DNA of 64,000 nt from Citrus sinensis. Taxonomy: Eukaryota > Streptophyta > Magnoliopsida > Sapindales > Rutaceae. The translations under genes were made by a program, and so were the position numbers. The stretch is taken from NCBI RefSeq assembly GCF_022201045.2, contig NC_068561.1, positions 15,649,001 through 15,713,000 of the forward strand. The letters run 5' to 3'. The notes beneath the pieces are model-generated. The model saw only the letters and a list, made by a program, of their open reading frames with translations, was not told the DNA's origin and did no database searches. Shown here one piece after another: positions 33,961-48,910 of the stretch (within the stretch, counting starts at the first letter, position 1; each line of letters begins with the position of its first letter).

Positions 33961-34290
33961 GGTGAATAGTTACCAATAAATAAGCAACTAGTGTGTGGAG
34001 TCACATGTGTTGAGTTACATGTGTTGAGTTGTAAAGTAGATTTCTTAGTAATAAGAATGTATTGTGTGATGTAACATAAAAAAATGATGGGTCATAAAGT
34101 AGATTCATTTAAGATAAGATGTAATAATGTAAACAATAAAAAGAGATTCCCTTGGTGCTTATAAAAGGGATTCCCTAATAGTATGTTGGATCGTCGAGTA
34201 ATAGAGTTTTAAGTCCAATATCCAGTCTTGTAATAAGAATCTTGAATGAAATCTTGTATTATCTCTTTATAATAATAAAGCTTTTTTTAG

Positions 34291-35340
34291 CTCGTTAGTT
34301 ATCCTAAATTGTGCTTTACGAATTAGGGATTGCCTACATTAGTTGAATGATAACTTTAGAAGTTATTTAAAATTGCTATCCACTAACCCCATGGCATATG
34401 ATTTAAAGAACACATTTTTGTAGTAAGTTTTGTCATGGTTAGCATTATTGTTACAATTCTCCTTGTATAGTTTAGGATATTGGTCAACTTTTCAAAATTG
34501 CAATATGTCTTAACTATTCTCTTAAAGATTATCAATAAATGACAACTAGATCAACTGAGCGAATTACCAACCTTTTTTTTCTTTGTGTGTTTGTATTTAT
34601 CGTGCTCCAAAACTTTATAAATAGAGGTTGATTGTTATTGACGTGTAATTGTTTAAAGAATTTTATTATTATTAATTAGTTTTCATTAGTATGGTTAAGA
34701 TGACATCCTATTAATGAAATAAAGGAGTGGATCTATTGGTGAAAATTGGAATTTATTTCATCTTACTGAAAAAACGTTGGAACATAACTTATCTTTTATA
34801 CTTTTTCCCTTCTTCCTTCATTTCAAATGAATTAAATAACCCTTATTTAAAGAGCTCAAATTAAAACGGTACAAAAATTTAAAGAGGTATTGCAATTTGG
34901 CTAAGTTGTCTTTAATTGTCATTTGAAGAATTTGATAGTCTTTATTTAGCACCTTGAAGAAATTAGTGGAGGTTAGCTGGGACAAAACAAAAAAGAATGG
35001 TTGCGGAAAGAAGAGGAAAAGGAGAAGCTGAATGAGGAAAAAGAAGGGCAAACGTTTATTTTTTTCAAATTAGAAGCTAGGGCACACATAGGAATGGAAA
35101 AGAAGAAAGACAAATTTTGAATTTTAGAGAAACGTGCCTCTAGGGGCGCGCGGCTGGGGAGCCTCTGTGCTCCCACTAAGAACGAGCGAGGGAAATTTTC
35201 CAAGTAAGCCCCTTGAAAGAAAATCTAAGATAAGTCCTTAAAAATAAAAATAATATATATAGATATATATATATATATATATATGTAAAAATAAAAATAT
35301 TAGTAGTCGAGAATAAGGAGATTTTGCCAAAGAATTGGGG
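34291..35340. other. Intergenic, AT microsatellite
   Basis: No gene recognised. An (AT)n microsatellite occupies about 35253-35285. The purine-rich segment at 34980-35130 is unassigned. Confidence 0.5.
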
Positions 35341-37640
35341 GCGGTTGTTGTGCAAATTTTAATGTACTCACAAGCGCACGAATCTATTGTAGTATAGACT
35401 AATGGTGACGAGTGTCGATCCCACGAGGAGGTGGATTTTAATTATATATAGAATTAATTTTGTAAATTGGTGGTTGGATTTGTGGTGGAAATGATTTGGA
35501 AATATGCTAAAACTTAAATTAAAATGGCGAGAATAAATTCTAAAATTGGTATTGAAATGGCGAGAATAAATTGAAGAGAATTATATTGAAATAACGTACT
35601 TGGGTATCTGGATCCGTATCAACATGCATCATGGGCTAAATATTCCTTATTAATGCCAATTAAATCATGAGGGGGGAATCCACACCTCATGAACCACGCT
35701 CTAATCAATATGGTGCTAAGGGTTTATCGTGCCAAATAATAATAACCTTGTACTAGAGGGCCGGTGAAACCAAGGCGGTACTAGACAAGATTAGTATTAT
35801 TTGTCGACGAGAAGTCAAAACATCCACAAAAACTAGAGGGGAAGAGAAAATAAATTTACCAAATTAAGCCCATGACACATGTTAAGACTTCACCTTCAAC
35901 CCAAGCTTGAAAGAAAATTAGCCACTCATAATTGAACTAGGGGCAAAATGAGAATTTATTAAAATACGAAGAAAATACAAGATGGAGAAGGAATTACAGA
36001 AAATAGAGTCCAAAAATGGATTCAGCGATATCAAATTAGGGGGGGGAGGCCCCATTTTTATAGATACATGGAGTAAATTACGGCCATATCGGATTAAAAA
36101 CAGTTTGGACGCTCAGGATTGCGCCACATCATCAGTCAATAGTCCACGGTTTGACCACGCGGATGAACAGTAACACGGTTTGACTCGGATGAACAGTAAC
36201 GCGGTTTGGTTGAAAATAATCCTGTGTGATGCATGTACCGTACGCGAGATTTTTCATCCACTAATATGCTGCCACGTCACCATCAACAGTACATAAGAAT
36301 TTTAGCCCAACAGGATCGTGACACCTCATCAGTCAATGCCACATCATCGGTCAATGCCACGTCATCGATCCGTCTATGTGAACAGTAACGTAGTTAGTAC
36401 CGTACACGTGAATAGTACCGTACATATGAATAATGTCATTTTTCCTTTTATGCTCCTCCTAAGGTTTTCGACCGTCCTGAGTTCAAAAGTGATGTCCGTT
36501 TTGCCGTCTGATCTCTCCTTTATTGTGAAATGACTATAATGCCCCTAAAATACATAAAATACTTAATTAAAATAAAACACATGTAATTAAATCACAAGAA
36601 GGTTAAATATATAAAAGTAAGGGTTGTTAGTAAGACTTGAAATGTAAAATGACGGTTTTCTCCTTTATAAATATGCATTTTCTAACACTCAACAGCGGTC
36701 CCCATGAGACTGACCCTACTTGGAAGAACTCCCTATATGTTATGCTACCTCAAGCTAAAATTCAAAAGATAACTCATGACTTCAAGAAGTGACAATGGAA
36801 GAGAGGATGATATAATGGAAAGGTCTCGAAGAGCTAGTATCAGTTGCCCAAATCAGCTGAGAGTTATAGAAAATGCATCCATGTCTAGACAAGAGGTATT
36901 AACGGCATGACACGTGAAGAATATGACTCATGACTTTAAAAACCCTCTAAATGATGAAAATGAAGAAGGAAAGCTAAAGAGGGGAGGAGAAAATAGAAAG
37001 ATCTCGAATAATCAGTATCAACTATTCAAATCATCTGAGAATAACAGAAAATGTCTCCTACAATATATCTAAGTGGCCATGTGTCGGCATCGGATCATAA
37101 AATAGTGATAGGCTCACAAACAACACAAAGTCACATCATTACAACGCAATCCCCACCTACACTGAGTGTACTAGACCACAAAATAGTGACGGTCTTGCCA
37201 ACATCACCAGGACACGTCATCATAGCACTATTCCTTCCTCTGGGTGACAATCTTCACTAGCAGCGTATCCTCAATTCTAATATGCCCATTTCAAATGAGC
37301 CAAGGGAGTTGAGGAGCACCTGATTTTACTAGAAATTATCCAAGTAGTTCGGTTTGTGGTCTCCTTTTCTCAAATCTGAGAAGTGGCCAAATTACCCTTA
37401 AAATCGTGCTTGAGGAGGGAACAACCAATAACGGATTGCCAAGTGTTCAAAAGAGTACAAAGATGCCCTCAGTGGCACTCTATCTTAAAAGATTAAGTTA
37501 GTCTCGCAAAGAAAGCAAATTTACTCATTTTACAATAATACTCAATTTTTCTTCTATTTTAGGGTTTCTTGGAAGTCTCTCACCACCTTCAACCTTTCAC
37601 TAACTTGACCGTCGAAGTGTCATCACGGGCCACCTCCAGC
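35340..37640. repeat. Unclassified LTR-retrotransposon-like sequence
   Basis: The phrase 'gtgtcgatcccacgaggagg' with 'acaagcgcacgaatctattg' just before it (35370-35430) is typical of a dispersed plant LTR family. Pieces of 'cacatcatcggtcaatgcca' type recur at 36120-36370, together with repeated 'gaacagtaac' units. A TATAAATA near 36665 could be an LTR promoter. No pol domain was recognised, so the class is open. Confidence 0.35.
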
Positions 37641-39210
37641 ATCGCCTCTAATGGCTATTTCTTCTAATTTTATGCTCATCTCAGTTGTCGTTGTCCCTGA
37701 AAAATTGTTTCCAAATAACTTAATTTCCATCTTCACTAAAAAACCACTTGTTGCAAAGAAGCTTTGATAGTGTTTTGGGCCAAACCAAAATCGAACCAAA
37801 ACATTGGCTATTAGTAGTCTTAGTGCTTTTATGTTTTGGTACTGGAATTTATTATTATTATTTTAAATGTTCCATTAATCAAATGTGTAAAATTATGAAT
37901 TGGTTTAGTTTACTTTTTATTCGACCTAATATGTATTAACCTATGCTTCGGTGTGAGGAAGCTTTTGGCGAAGACTTGAATCGTTCTTTATTTCGTTTAA
38001 AATGCTGCACTTGTAATGCCCTATTCGTTTGAGAGATGATAATATTGAATCAATGATCACTAACTGTGTTGTCTACTTGCTACTTCGCAGATAGTTACCA
38101 AATCACCATTTGGATCCATTTGCTACTTTATTGATTGTGTGTCAAAATCACCATTTGGATCAATTTGGGAAACTTTATTGTTTATAGGGGTCGTTTTATT
38201 CGCTATTTCATGCATTATTTTAAAAAGTTAATGCAATGCAATCCTTCAATTTTTTTTTTTTTCCGTTCCAAACACGTGATAGCATTGTGTTAGTGTTGAA
38301 TAGTCCTTTAACATAGTACAATCCTTGGGTGGTGCAGTGTTCCAAAACATGCTTAAATTCCATTTAATCATATTCTTATTTGTTTATGTTAATTATTTAA
38401 TTTAATTGGCTAAAAGCAGCCACCATCCACCAATTCAATTTGTTGCGCTCACCAAAGCGGAAGCATCAGTTCACCCGTCGGCCAAAGGCATGAGCGGCGA
38501 TAACTAATGATTTTGCTTGTATTTTCTTCATTCTGAAGTTGAGCTGATGGACGAAACTGTAGCCAATGTAGAAGATCTTCCTGTGGTAGATACTTCCAGC
38601 AGCCTCCTTCACTCATTTGTATCAGAATTCATATTATGATTGATTATCGCCTGAATCAAATGTGTGAAGCAGATTGGAATGCCATACGCCATGCATTTTC
38701 TGATTCCCATCTTTGCCTTGACATTGATTGGACAAAGGGTGTGAAGGTAAAGCTGATATGAGTGTGTGTCCTTAAACTTACCATTTCGTGAAGGACGTGA
38801 AGATAATATTTGGTAATTATAATTTTCAAAATTCGTAATATAGTAATTTTGGTAAAATAGTAAAAGTAATTAAGGTTTTCATCAACTTAATATCTTTCTC
38901 AGCTTCCAATACACACGCTCACCTAATAATTTACATCAGTAGCTTCTAGGAAACAAATGCAAATGGAGTCGAAGGATCATGGGATCATTGCTTGGTAAAT
39001 TGGAAACTTTTGACCGTGGGGTGCATGTTTAGCAAGCGAAAATATGGCGGCACCGTTGAGAACGTGGCTTAATAAAATCCACACACGCCAAACCAAGTGG
39101 CAAAGCACGACTCCAACAAGTAACATGTCCTAATTTCTTTTCTGTCAAGAGAATAGCCTCGAGACAGAGAGATTGAGCAACAATCCGCATTCAAGAGAAA
39201 TTTCTTTACG
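37641..39210. other. Intergenic; upstream region of SOUL gene
   Basis: Contains no recognised gene. A short stretch at 38547-38755 has an ATG start, a possible donor and, after a pyrimidine/purine-rich gap, a 'tgtgaagcag' acceptor-like site and an open segment. It matches no family I know. A repeated 'aaatcaccatttggatc' unit lies at 38100-38165. Confidence 0.4.
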
Positions 39211-39217
39211 TATAAAC
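39211..39217 (+). promoter_or_regulatory. TATA box of SOUL gene
   Basis: TATAAAC about 90 bases upstream of the ATG at 39301, with a plausible leader between. Confidence 0.55.
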
Positions 39218-39300
39218 ACACCTCTTTTAGATAATTTGGTCACCATTATTATCAGGACTTCGCAGCTTCAGCCTTTAGGAACCCAACTCGTTTCATCAAC

Positions 39301-39903
39301 ATGGGTATGGTTTTTGGGAAAATCAGCGTTGAAACTCCAAAATATGAAGTGATTCAATCAACCTTCGACTATGAAATCCGCAAATATGCGCCCTCAGTTG
39401 TAGCAGAAGTCACATATGACCCGTCAACATTCAAGGGTAACAAGGATGGAGGCTTTTCGGTGTTGGCAAATTACATCGGTGCATTAGGCAATCCGCAGAA
39501 CACCAAGCCTGAAAAGATTGCCATGACAGCTCCGGTGATAACAAAGTCCTCACCTGAAGGGGAGAAGATTGCCATGACGGCTCCAGTGGTGACAAAGAGT
39601 GATGAGAAGAAGATGGTGACAATGCAGTTTGTGTTGCCGGAGAAGTATCAGAAGGCGGAGGAGGCACCGAAGCCAGTGGATGAGAGGGTGGTGATAAGAG
39701 AAGAGGGGCAGAGGAAATATGGGGTGGTGAAATTTGGAGGAGTTGCATCAGATGAAGTGGTGGGTGAGAAAGTTGATAAGCTGAAGAAAAGCTTGGAGAA
39801 AGATGGGTATAAAGTTATTGGGCAGTTTTTACTGGCTAGGTATAACCCACCTTGGACTTTGCCGCCTTTCAGGACTAATGAGGTTATGATTCCAGTTGAG
39901 TGA
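39301..39903 (+). CDS. SOUL-family heme-binding protein, cytosolic type
   Basis: Intronless, 200 residues, the usual length of the cytosolic SOUL/HBP group. The start is MGMVFGKISVETPKYEVI, with the family phrase 'YEVIQSTFDYEIRKYAP'. It keeps the SOUL core (KIAMTAPV), the VVKFGG strand and the C-terminal RYNPPWTLPPFRTNEVMIP, a highly conserved family end. These proteins bind heme or other tetrapyrroles and are thought to carry or buffer them. There is no signal or transit peptide, so it is probably cytosolic. The KIAMTAPV motif occurs twice, 22 residues apart, as in some plant homologues. It is convergent with the YOS1-like gene at 40.5 kb. Confidence 0.93.
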   Translation: MGMVFGKISVETPKYEVIQSTFDYEIRKYAPSVVAEVTYDPSTFKGNKDGGFSVLANYIGALGNPQNTKPEKIAMTAPVITKSSPEGEKIAMTAPVVTKSDEKKMVTMQFVLPEKYQKAEEAPKPVDERVVIREEGQRKYGVVKFGGVASDEVVGEKVDKLKKSLEKDGYKVIGQFLLARYNPPWTLPPFRTNEVMIPVE

Positions 39904-40468
39904 CTGGTTTCTCTGTTTGTAGTTTGATTTTTCTTTTCGCAGTTTATGCAATCATAGGATTCTGCGTAATGCCGATGATGCTTGTTCTTAGATAATATAT
40001 GCAATTAAGTCAATAATGCAAGTTTTGATGTTTGTGTTCAATTTTAGAGCTCTGTTCATTGACGCATCTGCATCCATGTTCCATTCTATTACTTTGTTCC
40101 TTGCAGCACTATACATGCTGCCTAATGCAAATCCTCAATGAAACTAATTAAGGAACAGCATCTAATCCCGATTACCAAATCCATGTTACAGAACATCAGC
40201 TCTAATAAATAAAGGAAAAAAAAACTACAATAATGGTTGGATAACCATGTTCATAATATCAAAAAAGTCAAAAAAGAAGAGCAATGAAAGTAAGCAAACA
40301 CTTTGAAGACTATATTCAGTTTCGTATGCTATGGAGTCATAATTTTGACATAGTTTCCTGATTATACCACACATTTGTTTTGAGGGCACGAGATTTCCTG
40401 ACAACATCACAATGTACAAAGATCAATGGCCTACCACAGACCTTGATTTTCTTTCATCCTCTTCAACC
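39904..40468. other. Convergent 3' flanks of SOUL and YOS1-like genes
   Basis: Presumably the 3' UTRs of both genes run into this ~560-bp spacer from either side. No other feature seen. Confidence 0.6.
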
Positions 40469-40702
40469 TCATCCAGAAACCAGTTTCACAATGATAGTGA
40501 CGAGATTCAAAAGAATAAGCGGCAGTCTCATGAACTGGCATGCATGTATAAGCCCAATGACCTGCCCTTTTAGTGTATTTCTTCCACCTGCTTGCAGTTC
40601 TGCCAAAGTCCACCTTCTTGGGGCTAGGAAGCGATCCTCATTTAGAATCGCGAATGCATTAGCCAAAAGCAGAAGGCCTTCCAGAAAAGTCCAGAAACCC
40701 AT
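40469..40702 (-). CDS. YOS1/IER3IP1-like ER-Golgi trafficking protein
   Basis: Complete 77-residue single-exon coding region. It begins MGFWTFLEGLLLLANAFAIL and includes NEDRFLAPRRW, the most conserved stretch of the Yos1/IER3IP1 family. It ends VKLVSG, as plant members do. Two hydrophobic helices (about 4-20 and 52-75) flank a charged loop with GQVIGLI. In yeast Yos1 works with Yip1-Yif1 in ER-to-Golgi transport; a similar membrane role is inferred here. Length equals the plant family norm. A 5' UTR intron is likely, since 900 bases separate it from FLN1, but I could not place it. Confidence 0.92.
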   Translation of the reverse strand: MGFWTFLEGLLLLANAFAILNEDRFLAPRRWTLAELQAGGRNTLKGQVIGLIHACQFMRLPLILLNLVTIIVKLVSG

Positions 40703-41629
40703 TCTTCTGCATGAAAGGAAGCTGATATCTCAGTTTTGGATAGACACGTTAGCTTAAAATCCAACACACAAGAGGGTCAGGCCAGGTCAGGCCCGCATGA
40801 CATTAGAACATTTTCAAAACTCCAAGTTTCATTAAGAACAAACTTCTGAATTCGGTACATATGGCAAGTTCGTCAAAGAGTTGTGAAAAAAGGGGAAAAA
40901 AATTTCAAATTCTACTCGTTTCCCAAAAACATAAGATAATCAAAAAGCAACATATATGTCCTACTGAGGCTATCAAACTAAATGGACCATGAACTGATAT
41001 GGTCTGTGAGATTTAAAGCCAAATTGACCCTAAAAAGATTCACAAAACAGTAAATAATGAGCGTATGGATTCAGGCATCAATTTGCAAGCAATCAACAAG
41101 TGGGTCAGTGGGTGTGGTTGCAATACTAAAGAATCTTGAATGTAAAGCTTTAATCTGCTGCACAAGCAATATGAATAAGAATTGAACCGACATGAAATTA
41201 CGACTTGAAAACAAAATCAAACGACAAGATTAAGATCATAGGAAGATGCTCACCAGTAACAAAACTTAACCCAGAAGATGATAATTTCAAAGAAGAAACG
41301 GCTTTCCTCTCAACGGAAGAACTCAGAATTAAACCCTTTCTGATTTCATCAAATAGAAAACGACAGCACCAGAGAAGAGAACCTCTTTCTCAAGCAAAGC
41401 CGAATGAAGGAAAATGTTCTAATTTTAATTTCAATGCTGTCAGCATTTAGAGAACACTTTTGATCCAACGGTTCAAATTCGTTCATGATGACGCAGCCTG
41501 CCAGCTATCAGCCGTTGGATCTAATGACAACTATTGACCCGACTCGACAACCGAGCCCAATAATTACAACCCGATAAAAAATTTTAGAAGCCAAACAAAG
41601 AAAGAAACCCCTGGATAAACCCTTTAACT
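40703..41629. promoter_or_regulatory. Shared upstream region of YOS1-like and FLN1 genes
   Basis: The two genes diverge from this 927-bp region. It contains a perfect 10-bp inverted repeat, GATCCAACGG at 41461-41470 and CCGTTGGATC at 41511-41520, separated by 40 bases. No TATA box stands out on either side. The YOS1-like side may include a 5' UTR exon and intron. Confidence 0.45.
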
Positions 41630-43531
41630 ATGGCGACATTTCTTCTTCTTCCTCACCTTCACTACTCTTCTCCACTTCTTATGAACCCTAACGAAACAAC
41701 GAAATTTTTAAAACCCAAAATCAGATTGAAGCCACATTATTTTTATTTACTAAGCCCACCAAAAGCTTCTACTCTTGATGATAATGACGGCAACAATGGA
41801 GCTGTTGAACCGCCGAAACCCTCTCGCCGAGGCCGGAAGAAGAAAGCCACATCAGCTTCTTCGGCTACTGCGACGAAGAAAAAAGCCGGGCGTCCGAAGA
41901 AAACTCAAGTCGAGAATGGCTTAATTGAGACCAAAAAAGAAACGAAAGAACTAAGCGACGGCGTATTGGATTACGATGACGACATGGACTTTCCTTTCGA
42001 TGATCCTCCTCTAATATGCTGCTTTGGAGCCGTACAAAAAGAGTTTGTGCCGACGGTGAGAGTGCACGACAACCAGATGCACCCGGACATCTACTCCACG
42101 TGGAAGATGGTCCAGTGGGATCCGCCGGAGTTTGTGAGGGCCCCAGGTGGGCCCCCTTCCAACGTGGCGATATCCCACGTGAGGCTTGGCGGAAGGGCGG
42201 CGTTCTTGGGGAAGGTTGGCGCCGATGACTTCGGCGATGAGTTGGTTTTGATGATGAATAAAGAGAGAGTGCAGACACGCGCGGTGAAGTTTGATGAGAA
42301 TGTTAAGACCGCGTGTACGTATATGAAGATTAAGTTTGAGAATGGGAAGATGATGGCTGAGACGGTGAAAGATTCGGCTGAGGATTCGCTTCGGAGCTCT
42401 GAATTGAACGTGCCAGTGCTCAAAGAGGTAAACATTTGACAAATTTATGTCTGAGGTTTGAGGTCACATGAATGAATTGCATTTTGTAGATTGAAAAGAT
42501 CCAATTTTTTTTTTTTTTTTAATATTGAATGCTCAGTTACAAACGTTATGCCTGCCTTTGGAATATGAAATGCTTAAGGGAATGTTGTTATGGAATAGGA
42601 TCACTAGTTATTGACTGGTTGGTAAATATTAATGGTGTGATTTCAAATTTAAGCACAAGTACGGCAGTTATGATCTTTTTGTTTTTGTAAATGATCTTTT
42701 TGCTCACCTCAAGGGAGGACAATTTGAATGAAATGGTTGAACGGGGTGGAATTAGATGGGCCAAATTGTAAAGCAAGTAATGAAATGAAATTAGTTTGTT
42801 GACTGAATGTGTAATTCTTCTTATCTAATCTACTGCAGGCTAAAATTTTCCACTTCAATTCTGAAGTTTTGATGTCACCAACAATGGGTTCAACACTTCT
42901 TAAAGCAATTGAATGGTCTAAGAAGTTTGGAGGGCTTATATTTTTTGATTTAAATTTGCCATTGCCTTTGTGGAAATCACGTGTTGAGACCAGGGAACTG
43001 ATTAAGAAAGCATGGAATGAGGCAGATGTTATTGAGGTGTCAAGGCAAGAGCTGGAATTTCTTTTAGATGAAGAGTGTTATGAGAGGAAAAGAAATTATG
43101 TTCCACAATATTATGCGGAAAGTTATGAACAAACTAAGAACCGGCGGGATTATTATCATTATACTCGTGAGGAAATCTCTCCATTGTGGCATGATGGACT
43201 TAAATTTTTGTTTGTAACTGACGGAACTCTTCGGATTCATTATTATTCCCCGTCATTTGATGGTGTGGTGGTTGGAACAGAAGATGTGCTGATAACACCT
43301 TTCACTTGTGATAGGACTGGTTCTGGTGATGCTGTGGTTGCTGCCATTTTGAGAAAGCTGACGACTTGCCCTGAGATGTTTGAAAATCAAGATGTATTGC
43401 AAAGGCAGCTTCGCTTTGCAGTTGCAGCAGGGATCATAGCGCAGTGGACAATTGGTGCGGTCAGAGGTTTTCCTACAGAAAGTGCAACACAAAATCTGAA
43501 AGAACAGGTCTATGTACCTTCAATGTGGTAG
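41630..43531 (+). CDS. FLN1: Fructokinase-like protein 1, plastid (pfkB family, 2 exons)
   Basis: Exons 41630-42427 and 42839-43531 join in frame to 496 residues. The N-terminus is Ser/His/Leu-rich like a transit peptide, then a basic RRGRKKK and KKKAGRPKK stretch (AT-hook-like) and an acidic patch (DYDDDMDFPFDD). The pfkB domain runs from about residue 130, with GGPPSNVAISHVRLGG and the C-terminal signature TCDRTGSGDA keeping the catalytic Asp, and ends KEQVYVPSMW. FLN1 of Arabidopsis (PAP6) is part of the plastid-encoded RNA polymerase complex and binds thioredoxin z; sugar-kinase activity has not been found for it. Sequence and length match FLN1 better than the longer FLN2. Confidence 0.93.
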
Positions 43532-45480
43532 TTAAGAGTTACAGATATGGATCATGATGATGTAATTCCACAGGCAGATTATGAAAAATTTGTATCCAAT
43601 TAAGAAGGGGTGGATTTCCTGGATAAAAGGCTGCATCATGTACATTAATCAACTTTGTTGAGATTCAACCTATTCATCTTGAAGTTCCATTTGATTAACG
43701 ACTCTTTGCTGATATTGTGGGTTTTGTAGCCAAGGGATGAACGAGACACCATTCTTTTTGTAATTGAAATACATCTCTCTCCAATTCTCAATTTCTCCTG
43801 TACGTTTTCAATGTATACTTTTAACGGGCAGATTCTTCAGTTGTTCTCCTCATATATTTGTTGCAGAAGTTCTGAAACTCATCTAAATTCATGTCCTCAT
43901 CTGAATGTTAGTAAAGCCGTTAAGTGTTGTAGCTGTGTGATGTAATCCTTTTCACTTTTTCTAACTTTATTTGCTTTTTTTCTGACATATTACCTTCTGC
44001 AGTAATTGAAACCAGGAGCACTCTGAAAGTTTTCTGCTTAATATGAGAATTGATAGTAACTGCCATACGATCCGTAGGTGCTATCTTTAAGGCCTATATA
44101 CTGGGAAGTTATACGTGGTAAAAGGAAGTGGAGAGAGTGATTGCTGCTACGTCCTGTTTGTGCTTAGGTAGTATGAATAGCAATAAGTTGGGTCAAAACA
44201 CAAGCATTTCTGGGTTACCAAAGAAGAGAAAAGACGTTTAAAACAGAGGGAGAAGAAAGTGAAAGAGGAAATTGCCTCGGCAAAAATTGACATTTTAGAG
44301 TTTGTTAAAACTGGGTCTGACAGCATGCTAATAAAATTACTTTTAAACTCTTGCCTCATGCCCAAAACGTCTTTTTTTAATAATATATTATTGGCAAAAC
44401 AAGTGTAACAGAGGCTGTATTTAAAAAGAAGTTTTCAAAATTCAACAAAAAAATTTATTGAGTTCTTAATAGTTTTCTCAAAACAAAAACCTATTTTTAA
44501 AAACTCTTTTTCCTTAGATAATAACAAGGACTAACATTTTGTTAAAAATTTAAATATAAATTATACTTTCGTTAACTAACTAAACTTCTTAACCCTAAAG
44601 ATAAATTTAAAAAAAAAAAAAGATTCGCTTTCCGGCTGATATTTTAAAATTTGCTAAAAATTCGCTAAGTCTGTAATGTAAAAGAGACTTTTTATTGCTT
44701 TTCTTGTGAGCACAAAGGGTAGCTTTTTCCAGGCCACTGCTTCGGGCCTGTCTGATGGTGATTTTTTGTCACCCGCCAGCTTTGTGGCGCATAAGTGAAA
44801 AGCAATTTTCTGCTTTGTTTTCTTTGTTCAATAAGATTCAAATGAAAGTCTCCCATTTAATGTGAACTTAGTCCACACTCAATGCTAATTCTTGTTAGGC
44901 CCCTGTCAATTTTGAACGTCAAATTCCAAACAATTATCCGTGTGACTGCGACCGTCATCAATCTCTCACTAGTGTGATGAAATCCTTGCACCTCTGTAAT
45001 GGAGAAATTGCTTTCATTCCACTGTAGTTCGACAAGTGAGAAGAGATTACAAAGAATCAGAAGGTATCTGGAGAAATCGTGATACTTTCTATTATGTACT
45101 GTGTATGATGTTACATTTAAATTTGTAATGAAGCCTAATTTGACGAATGATATTGACAATAAAAGAATAATAAATAAATGGAATACTATGAACTAACAGG
45201 AATTCAGTTCTCTGCGCCAGTGTACAGTAATCTGATATTTCCCAGAATTATCCAGGACCATCTCCGCTTTCCTAATTGCAGGAATGGTCCTCTCTAACTA
45301 AAACAATAACTCTCAAAACGGGTGAGAGCCTCCATCTCCTTGATCCTTTTGGCAGCTCTTAGAGTCTCTTGACTGAGCAAAATGCAGTTCAATGGCCAAA
45401 ATTCACACAATCAGCCACCTTATAAGCAGTCGACACAAGTAATCCATGGAATCAGCGAAAAAATCTTGCCTACGAAAACC
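43532..45480. other. Intergenic between FLN1 and O-fucosyltransferase (convergent)
   Basis: Both genes point into this spacer. The first ~250 and last ~250 bases are likely 3' UTRs. A weak inverted repeat with 'gaacaaa/aaaac'-rich AT sequence lies near 44380-44690. No coding or RNA gene recognised. Confidence 0.5.
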
Positions 45481-48610
<3,130 letters not shown>

Positions 48611-48709
48611 ATGGCCCAGGACTTATTATACGCGTGAAATGTCACAAAATGGGAAATTTTCTTTTCTTTCCAATTTTATTTTCCGGGAAAGTGAGGGGAA
48701 AGAAAAAAA

Positions 48710-48736
48710 AAAAAGAGAGAGAGAGAGAGAGAGAAA
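48710..48736. repeat. GA/CT microsatellite in O-fucosyltransferase leader
   Basis: About 12 GA units on the plus strand (CT in the transcript sense), 100-125 bases upstream of the ATG. GAGA-type tracts in plant leaders can bind BPC factors; that role is inference. Confidence 0.8.
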
Positions 48737-48910
48737 GCGAGGGAAACCGTCAGTTGTGTTGAGTTGTGTCGAAACTCGAAATGCCCCGAAATTGAAGCTT
48801 CAAAGGAACGAATGTAACTGCGTATATATGATATGTGACATGTGCTTGCGATCTGCTTTTGGTGTTTGGTGTTTGTGTTTGGGTTGGCTCTTTTTTCTTT
48901 TCTATTTATA

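Larger units (their letters stand above)
31266..34290. mobile_element. Head-to-head endogenous pararetrovirus fragments (inverted pair)
   Basis: Two copies of one viral family face away from a centre near 32.23 kb. The outer arms, about 31266-31640 and 33955-34290, are inverted copies of the leader/promoter region also seen at 8.1-8.4 kb (TATAAAAG at 34160-34167; its counterpart near 31385). The inner arms, 31921-32113 and 32341-32530, are inverted copies of the sequence leading into RNase H. The left arm lacks most of the sequence between. All frames are broken. The coding content fits Caulimoviridae-type pol; the leader and gene order resemble petuvirus/Florendovirus relics. Confidence 0.6.

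Noticed and set aside
31266-34290. LTR retrotransposon reading of the repeated ends
   Set aside because: The end repeats are inverted, not direct, and no integrase was seen; an inverted pararetrovirus pair explains more.
39431-40004. Minus-strand open frames over the SOUL gene
   Set aside because: Antisense shadow; low-complexity Ser/Pro translation.
41865-42442. Long antisense open frames over FLN1 exon 1
   Set aside because: Shadows caused by GC-rich coding sequence; they match nothing and FLN1 is clear on the plus strand.
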